NCBI GenBank assembly: GCA_044369995.1
Contig: JBILWG010000002.1
Span: 1-52,015, forward strand
Reading direction: 5' to 3'
Length of the DNA: 52,015 nucleotides
Source of the DNA: F1-60-MAGs149 sp044369995
GTDB taxonomy: Bacteria; Actinomycetota; Thermoleophilia; Gaiellales; F1-60-MAGs149
Position numbers and translations under genes: made by a program. Shown one piece after another: positions 21,232 through 29,574 of this stretch. How positions within the stretch are numbered: the first letter of the stretch is position 1; the number at the start of each line of letters is the position of its first letter. The notes beneath the pieces are model-generated. The model was not told the origin of the DNA, did no database searches, and worked only from the letters and a program-made list of their open reading frames with translations.

Positions 21232-22560
21232 TCAGGTCTCCTCAGGACGCGGGGGTGTGTCGGATGGTTCGCGCTGCGCGCGTAAATCGCCGAGTATCTC
21301 GCCGAGCCGCGCTTCGAAGCCCATCGCGGTGGGCTCGTAGAAGCGGAGGTGGGCGAGGTCCTCGGGCAGGTGCCGCTGGTCGGCGACGAAGCCGCCGGCG
21401 GTGTGGGGGTACTGGTAGCCGACGCCGCGGCCGAGCGCCTTGGCGCCGGAGTGCGAGCCGTCGCGCAGATGGTCGGGCGGAACCCGTGTGCCGTAGTCGC
21501 GCACGGCGGCGCGGGCCGCGTCGCCAGCGGCGTAGGCGGCGTTCGACTTCGGCGCGAGCGCGAGGTACGTGACGCACTGGGCGAGCGGGATGCGTCCCTC
21601 GGGCATGCCGATCTCCTGGATCGCCTGGGCGGTCGAGACGGCGAGGGGGAGGGCGCGCGGGTCCGCGTTGCCGACGTCCTCGCTCGCGAAGACGATCAGG
21701 CGACGCGCCACGTAGCGGGGATCCTCGCCGCCCTCGAGCATCGTGTGCAGCCACCACAGCGCCGCGTCCGGGTCGGAGCCGCGCATGCTCTTGATGAAGG
21801 CGGAGATCGCGTCGTAGTGGAGGTCGCCCTCGCGGTCGTAGCGGATCGGGATGCGCCCGACCTGCGCGACGAGGTCCTCCGTGATCACGGTCGCGTCGGT
21901 TTCGCGGGCGGCCGCTGCAGCCTCGAGCAGTGCGAGCGTGGCACGCCCGTCGCCACCGGCGGCGCGTGCGATCGCGGCGCGGGCCTCGTCGTCGACCGTC
22001 ACGCCGAGCGCCTCGGCGCCGCGGTCGATCATGCGACCCAGATCCTCGGGCTGCAGCGCCACCAACTCGTACAGGGTGCAGCGCGAGAGCAGGGCGGAGA
22101 TGACGCCGACGTGCGGGCTCTCCGTGGTCGCGCCGATCAGGATGATCAGCCCCGACTCGACCAGCGGCAGCAGGCTGTCCTGCTGGGCCTTCGTGAAGCG
22201 GTGGATCTCGTCGAGGAAGAGGATCGTGCGGCGCCCGTCGCCGGCGAGGCGGTCGCGGGCCCGCTCGGTGACCGCGCGGACATCGGCCTTGCCGGCGTCG
22301 ACGGCCGACAGCTCCTCGAAGGACGCGCCCGTGCGCTGCGCGACGATGCGTGCGATCGTCGTCTTGCCGGTGCCGGGCGGTCCGAACAGGATCATCGAGC
22401 CGATCCGATCCTCCTCGATCGCACGGCGCAACGGGCGACCGGTGCCGATCAGCGCCTCCTGGCCGACCATCAGCTCGAGGTCGTCGGGGCGCAGCCGCTC
22501 GGGCAGCGGTGCGACCGCGCGGCGGCGATCGTCGGCGGCGGTCGAGAAGAGGTCGCTCAC
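21232..22560 (-). CDS. rarA: Replication-associated recombination protein A (AAA+ ATPase)
   Basis: A 442-residue clamp-loader-like ATPase of the RarA/MgsA/WRNIP1 family, which acts at stalled replication forks. Walker A GPPGTGKTTIA and Walker B TILFLDEIHRF are followed by sensor 1 in LIGATTESP. The C-terminal family-specific part has KSMRGSDPDAALWWLHTMLEGGEDP and ARRLIVFASEDVGNADP, both strongly diagnostic. The GTG start at 22560 lies 7 nt after a TAGGCT box on the minus strand. The length is normal for the family. Confidence 0.93.
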   Translation of the reverse strand: MSDLFSTAADDRRRAVAPLPERLRPDDLELMVGQEALIGTGRPLRRAIEEDRIGSMILFGPPGTGKTTIARIVAQRTGASFEELSAVDAGKADVRAVTERARDRLAGDGRRTILFLDEIHRFTKAQQDSLLPLVESGLIILIGATTESPHVGVISALLSRCTLYELVALQPEDLGRMIDRGAEALGVTVDDEARAAIARAAGGDGRATLALLEAAAAARETDATVITEDLVAQVGRIPIRYDREGDLHYDAISAFIKSMRGSDPDAALWWLHTMLEGGEDPRYVARRLIVFASEDVGNADPRALPLAVSTAQAIQEIGMPEGRIPLAQCVTYLALAPKSNAAYAAGDAARAAVRDYGTRVPPDHLRDGSHSGAKALGRGVGYQYPHTAGGFVADQRHLPEDLAHLRFYEPTAMGFEARLGEILGDLRAQREPSDTPPRPEET

Positions 22561-22626
22561 GCTCTGCAGCCTAGTCGGCGCGGCGTCCCCGCCACCGGGC
22601 GCACGCCTCGGGTAGGCTGCGGGGCA
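22561..22626. promoter_or_regulatory. Divergent leaderless promoters, rarA and small membrane gene
   Basis: The minus-strand TAGGCT (22573-22568) is 7 nt before the rarA GTG. The plus-strand TAGGCT (22613-22618) is 8 nt before the ATG at 22627. The two boxes are identical hexamers facing away from each other across 39 bp. Confidence 0.5.
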
Positions 22627-22908
22627 ATGAGCGATATGCAGGCGATGTGGCTCGGCCTCGGTGCGGCGATGATCATTCCGTTCGCCATCCTCGGAGCCGC
22701 ACTGCGACCCTTCTGGCTGCCGCTCGGGTTCGCCGTGGTCGGCTCGCTGATCTGGATCCCCGGGCTCGGCATCAGCGCCTGGCTGGCGGGATCGATCGGC
22801 TCGATCATCGGCTGCTTCGTCGGCATTCCCGTCCGCCGCGGCATGCTCGCGTTCCGCGCGCGCCGCGTCGCCCACCGCACCCAGGCTTCCCCCGGAGGAC
22901 CCTCGTGA
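22627..22908 (+). CDS. Small two-helix membrane protein
   Basis: A 93-residue protein with two or three hydrophobic segments (GLGAAMIIPFAILGAAL, LPLGFAVVGSLIWIPGLGI, then GSIIGCFVGIPV) and a basic C-terminus (RRGMLAFRARRVAHR), suggesting a cytoplasmic tail. I do not recognise the family. The ATG follows a TAGGCT box, and the stop overlaps the transketolase GTG in GTGA, so the two are almost certainly co-transcribed and translationally coupled. It may simply be the leader gene of the tkt transcript. Confidence 0.65.
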   Translation: MSDMQAMWLGLGAAMIIPFAILGAALRPFWLPLGFAVVGSLIWIPGLGISAWLAGSIGSIIGCFVGIPVRRGMLAFRARRVAHRTQASPGGPS

Positions 22909-24896
22909 CCGATCTCGTCGACCGTTCGATCACTACCATCCGCACGCTCGCGATGGATGGCGTGCAGAAGGCGAACTCGGGCCACCCAGGTACTGCGATG
23001 GCGCTCGCGCCGATCGCATACCTCTACTTCAACGAGTACATGCAGTACGACCCGCAGGAGCCGCACTGGGCCGGCCGCGATCGCTTCGTGCTCTCGCCGG
23101 GCCACGCCTGCATGCTGCAGTACGCGACGCTCCACCTGACGGGCTACGACGTCTCGCTCGAGGATCTCAAGCAGTTCCGGCAGTGGGGCTCCCTGACGCC
23201 GGGCCATCCCGAGCTCGGGCACACGCCGGGCATCGAGGTGACGACCGGGCCGCTGGGTCAGGGCGTCGGCAACATCGTCGGCTTCGCGCTCGCCGAGCGC
23301 ATGCTCGCCGCGCGCTACAACCGCCCGGGCCACGAGATCGTCGATCACCGCGTCTTCGGCATCTGCTCCGACGGCGACCTGATGGAGGGCGTGGCGCAGG
23401 AGGCTGCGTCGCTCGGCGGTCATCTCGGCCTCGGCAAGATCACGATGATCTACGACGACAACCGGATCACGATCGAGGGCGACACGGGGCTGGCATTCAC
23501 GGAGGACATCCCGCAGCGCTTCGAGGCGCTCGGCTGGCACGCGCAGCGTCTTGAGGATGGCTGGACGCTCGACGACGTCCGCGCCGCGATCAACGCCGCG
23601 GAGCAGGATGCGCGCCCGTCGATCATCGTGCTGCGCACGCATATCGCCCCCGGCGCTCCGAACAAGCAGGACACCGCCGAGGCGCACGGCGCTCCGCTCG
23701 GCGACGAGGAGATCCGGCTGACGAAGGCCAACTACGGCTGGCCGGAGAACGAGCAGTTCCTGGTGCCCGACGACGTCGCCGCGCACATGGACCACACGGC
23801 GCGTGGCGTTGCTGCGCGCGAGGCCTGGGAGGCCAAGTTCGAGGCCTACCGCGCCGCGCATCCCGAGCTGGCCGCCGAGCTCGAGCGCGTGCTCGCCGGC
23901 GAGCTGCCCGAGGGCTGGGATGCGCACCTGCCCGTGTTCGAGGCCGATCCGAAGGGGCTCGCGACGCGCTCGTCGAGCGGCAAGGTGATCCAGGGTCTCG
24001 CTGCCGGCATCCCCGAGTTCGTCGGCGGGTCTGCCGACCTCGCGCCGTCGAACAACACGCACATCAACGACGGGCTGAGCGTCTCGGAGCGCGACTTCTC
24101 CGGTCGCAACCTGCACTTCGGCATCCGCGAGCACGGCATGGGCGCCATCCTCAACGCGATGAACGTGCACGGCGGCCTGCGGGTCTTCGGCGCGACGTTC
24201 CTCGTGTTCTCGGATTACATGCGCGGCGCCGTGCGCGTTGCGGCGCTGTCGAAGACGCCGGTCACGTACGTCTGGACGCACGACTCGATCTGGGTCGGCG
24301 AGGACGGTCCGACCCACCAGCCGATCGAGCACGTGATGTCCCTGCGGCTGATCCCGAACCTGATGGTGATCCGCCCGGGCGATGCCAACGAGGTGCGCGA
24401 GGCGTGGAAGGTGGCGATGCTGAATCGCACCGGCCCGACCGCGCTGATCCTGACGCGCCAGAACCTGCCGACGGTCGATCGCGCCGTCTTCGCTCCCGCG
24501 GAGGGCCTGCACAAGGGCGCCTACGTCCTGATCGACGCCGACGGCGGCACGCCCGACACGATCCTGATCGCGACCGGCTCCGAGGTGCACGACGCCGTGG
24601 CGGCGCGCGAGACCCTGCAGGCCGAGGGGCTCAAGGTGCGTGTCGTGTCGATGCCGTGCTGGGAGCTGTTCGAGCAGCAGGACGACGCCTACCGGGAGTC
24701 CGTGCTGCCGAAGGCGGTCACACGTCGCGTCAGCTTCGAGGCCGGCACGACGCACGGCTGGGAGCGCTGGGTCGGCGACGCGGGCATCAGCGTCGGCATC
24801 GATCACTACGGCGCCTCGGCGCCCGGCGGCACGGTCGCGAAGGAGCTGGGCCTGACCGCCGACGCCGTCGTCGCCGCTGTCCGCGCGCTGGGCTGA
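22905..24896 (+). CDS. tkt: Transketolase
   Basis: A 663-residue thiamine-diphosphate enzyme of the pentose phosphate and Calvin-type sugar rearrangements. ANSGHPGTAMALAPIAYLY near residues 22-40, GPLGQGVGN, the ThDP/Mg motif SDGDLMEGVAQEAASLGG, and the pyrimidine-domain signature THDSIWVGEDGPTHQP are all present. The C-terminal domain starts near DTILIATGSE. The GTG at 22905 has GGAGGA 5 nt upstream and overlaps the previous stop. The length is normal. It could also serve formaldehyde-type carbon rearrangements, but nothing in the context requires that. Confidence 0.95.
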   Translation: MTDLVDRSITTIRTLAMDGVQKANSGHPGTAMALAPIAYLYFNEYMQYDPQEPHWAGRDRFVLSPGHACMLQYATLHLTGYDVSLEDLKQFRQWGSLTPGHPELGHTPGIEVTTGPLGQGVGNIVGFALAERMLAARYNRPGHEIVDHRVFGICSDGDLMEGVAQEAASLGGHLGLGKITMIYDDNRITIEGDTGLAFTEDIPQRFEALGWHAQRLEDGWTLDDVRAAINAAEQDARPSIIVLRTHIAPGAPNKQDTAEAHGAPLGDEEIRLTKANYGWPENEQFLVPDDVAAHMDHTARGVAAREAWEAKFEAYRAAHPELAAELERVLAGELPEGWDAHLPVFEADPKGLATRSSSGKVIQGLAAGIPEFVGGSADLAPSNNTHINDGLSVSERDFSGRNLHFGIREHGMGAILNAMNVHGGLRVFGATFLVFSDYMRGAVRVAALSKTPVTYVWTHDSIWVGEDGPTHQPIEHVMSLRLIPNLMVIRPGDANEVREAWKVAMLNRTGPTALILTRQNLPTVDRAVFAPAEGLHKGAYVLIDADGGTPDTILIATGSEVHDAVAARETLQAEGLKVRVVSMPCWELFEQQDDAYRESVLPKAVTRRVSFEAGTTHGWERWVGDAGISVGIDHYGASAPGGTVAKELGLTADAVVAAVRALG

Positions 24897-24949
24897 CGCT
24901 CCGGCGCTTCTTGTGCCACCATACCCCCAGAACTTCGGAGGAACCTTCC

Positions 24950-25246
24950 ATGGCCGACCACGCTGAACACCACCACGCCGCTCCGGCAAAGCCGAATGCG
25001 ACCACGGCGATGGGCTTCGCGCTCTTCGCCGGCATGGTCACGATCATCGTGGCGCTGGTCGGTGCCATCCGCGACTCGTCCACGATCCTGACGATCGGCG
25101 CCCTCACCGGTGCGTTGGCGATCGTGCTGGCGATCCTCGCAGCCCTGATCGCCAAGAAGAAGGGCGCGACGACCCGGGGCTTCCTCGTCTCGGTGATGCT
25201 CGGCGCCAGCGGCATCATCATGTGGGCGCTCGTCAACAACGTCTAG
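24950..25246 (+). CDS. Small membrane protein with His-rich N-terminus
   Basis: A 98-residue protein. The N-terminus MADHAEHHHAAPAKP is histidine-rich. Three hydrophobic helices follow (MGFALFAGMVTIIVALVGAI, ILTIGALTGALAIVLAILAA, FLVSVMLGASGIIMWALV), separated by a basic loop KKKGATTR. The family is not recognised. GGAGGA at 24937-24942 sets the start. It lies 53 bp after tkt and probably has its own message or reads through. The His cluster could bind metal, which is interesting beside a metal-type regulator, but this is speculation. Confidence 0.65.
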   Translation: MADHAEHHHAAPAKPNATTAMGFALFAGMVTIIVALVGAIRDSSTILTIGALTGALAIVLAILAALIAKKKGATTRGFLVSVMLGASGIIMWALVNNV

Positions 25247-25248
25247 CG

Positions 25249-25280
25249 CTGCGCGGCGCCCCGTGAGGGGTGCGCGGCAG
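25249..25280. terminator. Hairpin between convergent genes
   Basis: Arms CTGCGCGGCGCCCC (25249-25262) and GGGGTGCGCGGCAG (25267-25280) pair imperfectly around a GTGA loop. The hairpin fills the 36 bp between the small membrane gene and the convergent DtxR-family gene and would serve both. Confidence 0.55.
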
Positions 25281-25282
25281 AC

Positions 25283-25957
25283 CTAGGCGCGGACGCTGAT
25301 CTCGCTCGCCGTGGCGAGTGCGAGCGTGCAGGGCTCACCGGCCGCGCGGAGCGTGATCACCCCGGCGAGCTCGTCGACCGCATCGACGCGGACGGTCGCC
25401 CCCGGGGTCAGGCCGCGCTCGGCGAGGTACTGCAGGAGGCGCGGGTCGCGGTCGGAGACCCGCAGGATCTCCACGTCCGCGCCGGGGGGTGCGTCGGTGA
25501 GTCGCCGCCACGGGTCGGACGGCACGGTGCCATCCCGGGCGGGAATCGGGTCGCCGTGCGGATCGCGGTCGGGGTGGTCGAGGGCCGCCGCGATGCGGTC
25601 CTCGAGCACCTCCGAGATGACGTGCTCGAGCCGGTCGGCCTCCGCGTGCACGTCCTCCCAGGACATCCCGAGCTGCTCGACGAGATAGAGCTCGAGCAGG
25701 CGGTGATGGCGCAGCACCTCGAGCGCCACCTGCTCGCCCTTCGGCGTCAGGACGACGCCGCGGTACGGCTCATGTTCGACGAGCCGGTACTGGTCGAGCT
25801 TCTTGATCATCCCGGTGACCGAGGCGGTCGAGATCTCGAGACGATCGCTGATGGCCTGCGTCTGGACCGCGCCGCCGCCGTTCTCCTCGGCGATCTGGTG
25901 GATCGCCTTGAGGTAATCCTCCATGGCCGAGCTGATGGCCGGTGTGCGTGCGGTCAT
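25283..25957 (-). CDS. DtxR/MntR-family metal-dependent regulator
   Basis: A 224-residue regulator. Residues 1-70 form the winged helix (MEDYLKAIHQIAEENGG, SDRLEISTASVTGMIKKL). The dimerisation domain has the metal-ligand-bearing LRHHRLLELYLVEQLG and the following DRLEHVISEVLEDRI. A C-terminal SH3-like FeoA-type domain (about residues 150-224, ILRVSDRDPRLLQYLAERGL) is present as in IdeR/DtxR. It would sense Fe(II) or Mn(II). The ATG lies 7 nt after TAGGCT. No metal transporter is adjacent, so the targets are elsewhere. Confidence 0.9.
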   Translation of the reverse strand: MTARTPAISSAMEDYLKAIHQIAEENGGGAVQTQAISDRLEISTASVTGMIKKLDQYRLVEHEPYRGVVLTPKGEQVALEVLRHHRLLELYLVEQLGMSWEDVHAEADRLEHVISEVLEDRIAAALDHPDRDPHGDPIPARDGTVPSDPWRRLTDAPPGADVEILRVSDRDPRLLQYLAERGLTPGATVRVDAVDELAGVITLRAAGEPCTLALATASEISVRA

Positions 25958-25970
25958 GGGGTGAAGCCTA
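25958..25970 (-). promoter_or_regulatory. -10 box of DtxR-family gene
   Basis: TAGGCT on the minus strand (25970-25965), with 7 nt to the ATG at 25957 and no ribosome-binding site. Confidence 0.45.
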
Positions 25971-26006
25971 CCCGTGGGGGGTGAGGCGTGGGCACCGCAG
26001 GCCCGC

Positions 26007-27092
26007 TCAAGGACGGCAGAGGCGCACGACGGCCTCGATCCGTGGGGCGATCGACGAGGCGGCGATCCACTCGTCGGGCCCGTGGTCGCCACCGCCGATC
26101 GGGCCGAGCCCGTCGATCGTCGGCACGCCGATGCTCGAGGCCCACGAGCCATCGGAGGCACCGGCGGCGATGGTCTCGTGCGTCGCCGCACCGACGTCGG
26201 CGAGCACGGCCAGGGCCCGCTCCACCAGTGCGGGCGCGCGGTCGAGCGGCGGGAAGCCCGGCTCGTCGGAGCGGCGCAGCGTGATGCCATCGTGCGCGGC
26301 GAAGCTCCCGACACGCTCGACGGCCCAGGCGAGGTCGCTCCGCGTCTTTGCGCGCAAGTCGACGGATGCGGTGGCGCGGCCCGGCACGGTGTTCTTGCCG
26401 ATGCCGGAGTGCAGCTGCGTGATCGTCGCCTGCATGTCGGGTCGCGCGCCGTGGATGTCCTCCTCGATGCGGAGGCACTCGCGCGCCAGCGCCATCAGCG
26501 CGGAGCGGCCGGCCTCGCGCTCGGTGCCGGCGTGCGCATCGCGGCCGTCGGCCTCGAGCGTCAGCCAGGTGCAGGCCATGCGGGTCGTCACGATCGCGCC
26601 GTCGGCGCGGCCGCACTCCAGGCAGATCGCCTGCGTGGCGCCGTGCCAGTCGTCGAGGCACGATGGCTCGACGGAGCGCGCCTCCTCGTCGGGAACGATC
26701 CACAGCTCGACGCGGCCATGGGTGGGGGAGGGGTCGCGTGCCAGCGCCGCGAGGGCGGACAGTCCGACCAGCAGGCCACCCTTCATGTCCGCGACGCCCG
26801 GGCCGAGCAGCAGGTCGCCGCGGCGCTCGACAGGCCGGAGTGCGGCGGTACCGGCGGGGTAGACGGTGTCGTGGTGGCCGATCAGGAGCGTGCGCCCATC
26901 ACCGGGCCCCTGCGTCGAGAGCAGCACCAGCGGACCGTCGACGGTGTCACGCACCTCGGCGGCCAGCCCATCGGCCTGCGCCCATTCGACGAGCAGCGCG
27001 GCGGAGCGGTCCAGCCCGGCCTGGTCGCCGGTCATGGAGTCGATCGCGCAGAGCGCGGTCAGGCGCTCGACGAACCCCGCCGGTGGCTCCAC
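26007..27092 (-). CDS. M20-family metallopeptidase (carboxypeptidase G2/ArgE-like)
   Basis: A 361-residue di-zinc hydrolase. Metal ligands and catalytic residues are visible in order: LIGHHDTVYP near residues 70-79, LLGPGVADMKGG with the bridging Asp, VPDEEARS with the catalytic Glu pair, LECGRADG, and the final His in GGGDHGPDEWI. A lid/dimerisation domain lies between (about residues 170-285, with DAHAGTEREAGRSAL). It would release an amino acid from an N-acyl or peptide substrate. It is the last gene of an erpA-S4-M20 run, one base after the S4 gene. Confidence 0.88.
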   Translation of the reverse strand: MEPPAGFVERLTALCAIDSMTGDQAGLDRSAALLVEWAQADGLAAEVRDTVDGPLVLLSTQGPGDGRTLLIGHHDTVYPAGTAALRPVERRGDLLLGPGVADMKGGLLVGLSALAALARDPSPTHGRVELWIVPDEEARSVEPSCLDDWHGATQAICLECGRADGAIVTTRMACTWLTLEADGRDAHAGTEREAGRSALMALARECLRIEEDIHGARPDMQATITQLHSGIGKNTVPGRATASVDLRAKTRSDLAWAVERVGSFAAHDGITLRRSDEPGFPPLDRAPALVERALAVLADVGAATHETIAAGASDGSWASSIGVPTIDGLGPIGGGDHGPDEWIAASSIAPRIEAVVRLCRP

Positions 27093-27093
27093 C

Positions 27094-27309
27094 TCAGACC
27101 TCGACCACCCGGACGGGATCCTCGTTCGGGATCGTGACGACGTCGCCGTTGCGGAGCGTGCGGCCGCGGCGCGTGTCGACCTCGTCGTTGACGAGAACGA
27201 CGCCTTCGGCCAGCAGCGCCTTGGCGTCGCCGCCGGTATCGACGAGCCCGGCGAACTTCATCAGCTGGCCGAGGTCAATGCCGCCGGCCCGCACCTCGAC
27301 GTCGCGCAC
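27094..27309 (-). CDS. Small S4-domain RNA-binding protein (YbcJ-like)
   Basis: A 71-residue protein that is almost only an S4 domain. IDLGQLMKFAGLVDTGGDAKALLAEGVVLVNDEVD matches the alpha-L motif of YbcJ/YaaA-type proteins, with a second half RRGRTLRNGDVVTI. Such proteins bind structured RNA, and some act in ribosome assembly. It sits 3 bp after the erpA-type gene and 1 bp before the peptidase gene, so it is in the same operon. Confidence 0.85.
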   Translation of the reverse strand: MRDVEVRAGGIDLGQLMKFAGLVDTGGDAKALLAEGVVLVNDEVDTRRGRTLRNGDVVTIPNEDPVRVVEV

Positions 27310-27312
27310 GTG

Positions 27313-27723
27313 CTACGCCGATGCGCAGGAGGAGCAGCCGCCGGCCGAGGCGGTGGTGCCGTCGCCGGCCTCCTCGCCCTCCTTCAGCTGGAAGGACGAG
27401 CCGCAGCCGCAGCCGGACTCGGTGTTCGGATTGGTGATCGAGAAGCCCGTGCCGTTGAGTCCGTCGACGAAGTCGATGTCGGCGCCGATCAGGTACGGCA
27501 TGGAGAACGGATCGATCAGCACGCTGATGCCATGGGCCTCGATCACCTCGTCGCCGTCCTGCGGACCGGTGTCGAAGCCGAGGGCGTACTGGAAGCCGGA
27601 GCAGCCACCGCCCTGCACGGCGACGCGCAGTGCCGTCAGCTCGGCGTCGTCCTCGGCGGCGAGGAACTCGCGCACCTTGTCGGCGGCCTTCTCGGAGATG
27701 GTGATCTGCAGTTGCGTACTCAT
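27313..27723 (-). CDS. A-type iron-sulfur carrier (ErpA/IscA-like) with Cys-bearing tail
   Basis: A 136-residue HesB-fold protein. The three conserved ligands are Cys41 (GGGCSGFQYAL), Cys105 and Cys107 (SGCGCGSSF). It would deliver Fe-S clusters to client proteins, and the many clusters of complex I, encoded divergently next door, are obvious candidates. Unlike standard members, which stop soon after CGCGSSF, it has a further 25 residues ending GGCSSCASA, adding a CxxC at 130-133. The gene is divergent from nuoA across 262 bp. Confidence 0.88.
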   Translation of the reverse strand: MSTQLQITISEKAADKVREFLAAEDDAELTALRVAVQGGGCSGFQYALGFDTGPQDGDEVIEAHGISVLIDPFSMPYLIGADIDFVDGLNGTGFSITNPNTESGCGCGSSFQLKEGEEAGDGTTASAGGCSSCASA

Positions 27724-27908
27724 CAGGTGCCTCGAAGCGTATCGGATGAGCGGGCCGAAGCGCCGCCTTCTGCAGGGGACAACGTCGATCCGTCACGGCC
27801 TATTCCCCAGCAAGGTTTGTGACAGTCCCTCGACCCGGCTGCGAGACCGCGGGATCCGTTGCGGGGAGCGGGTTTGCGGCATTTGGCACACACTCGGCTG
27901 CCGCGGGT

Positions 27909-27938
27909 TTGTAGCGCGCCGCGTGTGCCTGCTACGGT
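27909..27938 (+). promoter_or_regulatory. Putative promoter of the nuo operon
   Basis: TTGTAG (27909-27914) and TACGGT (27933-27938) are separated by 18 bp, a good match to a housekeeping -35/-10 pair, about 48 bp before the nuoA start. The rest of the 262-bp gap between erpA and nuoA (27724-27985) shows no gene. Confidence 0.5.
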
Positions 27939-27985
27939 TGCCCGAGCCGTTGGCATGGGGCGACGGCGGAACCCTTGGGGAGAGC

Positions 27986-28357
27986 GTGCTCGGAGACTGG
28001 GCCTCCTATCTCGTGTACCTGCTGTTCGCGGCGGCTATCGCCGGGAGCCTCCTGGCGGGGTCGCTGCTGTGGTCGCGCGTGTTCCATCGGAGCCTGCGCA
28101 CCGGTCGGCAGAAGAGCCGCGTGTTCGAGTCCGGCGTGTCGCCGGGCGAGTTCAAGCCGAGCAACTTCTCCGTCAACTACTACCTGACGGCGATGCTCTT
28201 CATCATCTTCGACATCGAGATCGTCTTCCTGTACCCGATCGCCGTGAATCTCGACATGCTCGGCGTGTTCGGCTTCATCGAGCTGCTCGTCTTCGTGGGG
28301 ATCCTCGCCGTCGGCTACGTCTACGTGTGGCGGAAGGGAGCGCTCGAATGGCACTGA
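27986..28357 (+). CDS. nuoA: NADH-quinone oxidoreductase subunit A
   Basis: A 123-residue membrane subunit of complex I with three helices. The conserved loop after TM1 contains FESGVSPGEFKPSNFSVNYYLTA, and the segment FIIFDIEIVFLYP carries the conserved acidic residues of TM2. The GTG at 27986 gives a normal N-terminus just before the first helix, although its ribosome-binding site (GGAG) is close. It overlaps nuoB by 10 bp. It is the first gene of a fourteen-gene operon. Confidence 0.93.
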   Translation: MLGDWASYLVYLLFAAAIAGSLLAGSLLWSRVFHRSLRTGRQKSRVFESGVSPGEFKPSNFSVNYYLTAMLFIIFDIEIVFLYPIAVNLDMLGVFGFIELLVFVGILAVGYVYVWRKGALEWH

Positions 28358-28953
28358 GGCCCGACGAGCCCCACGAGCGCCCCGTCGCCGCCCCGGCCTC
28401 GCCGGCTGCGCCGAGCGGTCCCGTGGTCATCCCGCCCGCGCAGGTCCGTCGCTCGCTGCGCTCGACCGATCTCGACCAGGTCGTCATGACGACGACCGTC
28501 GAGAAGGTCTTCAAGATGGCGACGGCCAACTCGATGTGGCCGTTCGGCTTCGGCCTCGCCTGCTGCGCCATGGAGATGATCGCGATGATCTCGTCGGCGC
28601 GCTACGACGTCGCCCGCTTCGGTTCCGAGGTCGTCCGCGCCACCCCGCGCCAGTCCGATCTGATGATCGTCTCCGGTCGCGTCTCGCACAAGATGGCCGA
28701 GCCGATCCGCCAGCTGTACGAGCAGATGCTCGAGCCGAAGTACGTGATGGCGATGGGCGCGTGCTCGTCCACGGGCGGCATGTTCTCGAACTACGCGGTG
28801 CTGCAGGGCGTGGACAAGATCGTGCCCGTCGACGTCTACGTGCCGGGCTGCCCGCCCCGTCCCGAGGCCGTGATGGAGGGCCTGATGGTCCTGCAGGAGC
28901 GCATCAAGTCGGGCATCCCCTCGGCCTCGCAGCAGCAGGAGTCGCAGTCGTGA
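28348..28953 (+). CDS. nuoB: NADH-quinone oxidoreductase subunit B
   Basis: A 201-residue peripheral-arm subunit carrying cluster N2, the last Fe-S centre before quinone. The ligands are in GLACCAMEM (adjacent Cys pair), MGACSSTGG and PGCPPRPE. The N-terminus has a proline/alanine-rich extension of about 35 residues before the conserved core begins near VVMTTTVEKVF. The start at 28348 lies inside the end of nuoA, and the stop overlaps nuoC in GTGA. Confidence 0.95.
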   Translation: MALRPDEPHERPVAAPASPAAPSGPVVIPPAQVRRSLRSTDLDQVVMTTTVEKVFKMATANSMWPFGFGLACCAMEMIAMISSARYDVARFGSEVVRATPRQSDLMIVSGRVSHKMAEPIRQLYEQMLEPKYVMAMGACSSTGGMFSNYAVLQGVDKIVPVDVYVPGCPPRPEAVMEGLMVLQERIKSGIPSASQQQESQS

Positions 28954-29573
28954 GCGACGTGCTGCAGATCAATTCGCCCACCTGGGGCGCGCCCGACGCG
29001 GCGGCGGCCGATCGCATCGAGGCCGCGCTGGGGGCCGACGCGATCGAGCGCCGCGTCGAGTTCCGTGGCGAGCTCACGCTCGACCTGGCCATCGACCGCT
29101 ACCTCGAGGTCTGCACGTTCCTGCGCGATGAGGAGCAGTACGACCTGCTGTCCGACGTCACCGTCGTCGACTACCTCGGCTACACCGGTGAGGTTGCCGG
29201 CTACTGGGGCGGCGATGGGCGCGACATCAACCGCGACTCGCACTCCGGCAAGCGCATCGTCCCCGAGGCTGCTGGCCCGAAGCGCTTCGGCGTCTCCGCC
29301 ACGTTCGCGAAGGTGATGACCGTGACCGACGGCAACCATCGCCGGCTGCGGGTGCGCGTCTGGGTCGACGAGGGCGAGTCGGTGCCGAGCCTCGTGCCGG
29401 TCTATCCCTCGGCCGACTTCCATGAGCGCGAGGGCTTCGACCTGATGGGCGTCGACTTCGCCGGCCATCCGAACCTGCGCCGGATCATCATGCCGGAGGA
29501 CTGGGGCGGTCATCCCCAGCGCAAGGACTATCCCGTCGGCGGCGAGCCCGTCCAGTTCTCGGATGAGGTCTGA
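28950..29573 (+). CDS. nuoC: NADH-quinone oxidoreductase subunit C
   Basis: A 207-residue 30-kDa-type subunit. Conserved features are LLSDVTVVDYLG, LRVRVWVDEGESVPSLVPVYPSADFHEREGFDLMGVDF, and the C-terminal LRRIIMPEDWGGHPQRKDYPVGGEPVQF. It is a separate gene and not fused to nuoD as in E. coli. A GTG start overlaps the nuoB stop. Confidence 0.94.
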   Translation: MSDVLQINSPTWGAPDAAAADRIEAALGADAIERRVEFRGELTLDLAIDRYLEVCTFLRDEEQYDLLSDVTVVDYLGYTGEVAGYWGGDGRDINRDSHSGKRIVPEAAGPKRFGVSATFAKVMTVTDGNHRRLRVRVWVDEGESVPSLVPVYPSADFHEREGFDLMGVDFAGHPNLRRIIMPEDWGGHPQRKDYPVGGEPVQFSDEV

Positions 29574-29574
29574 C

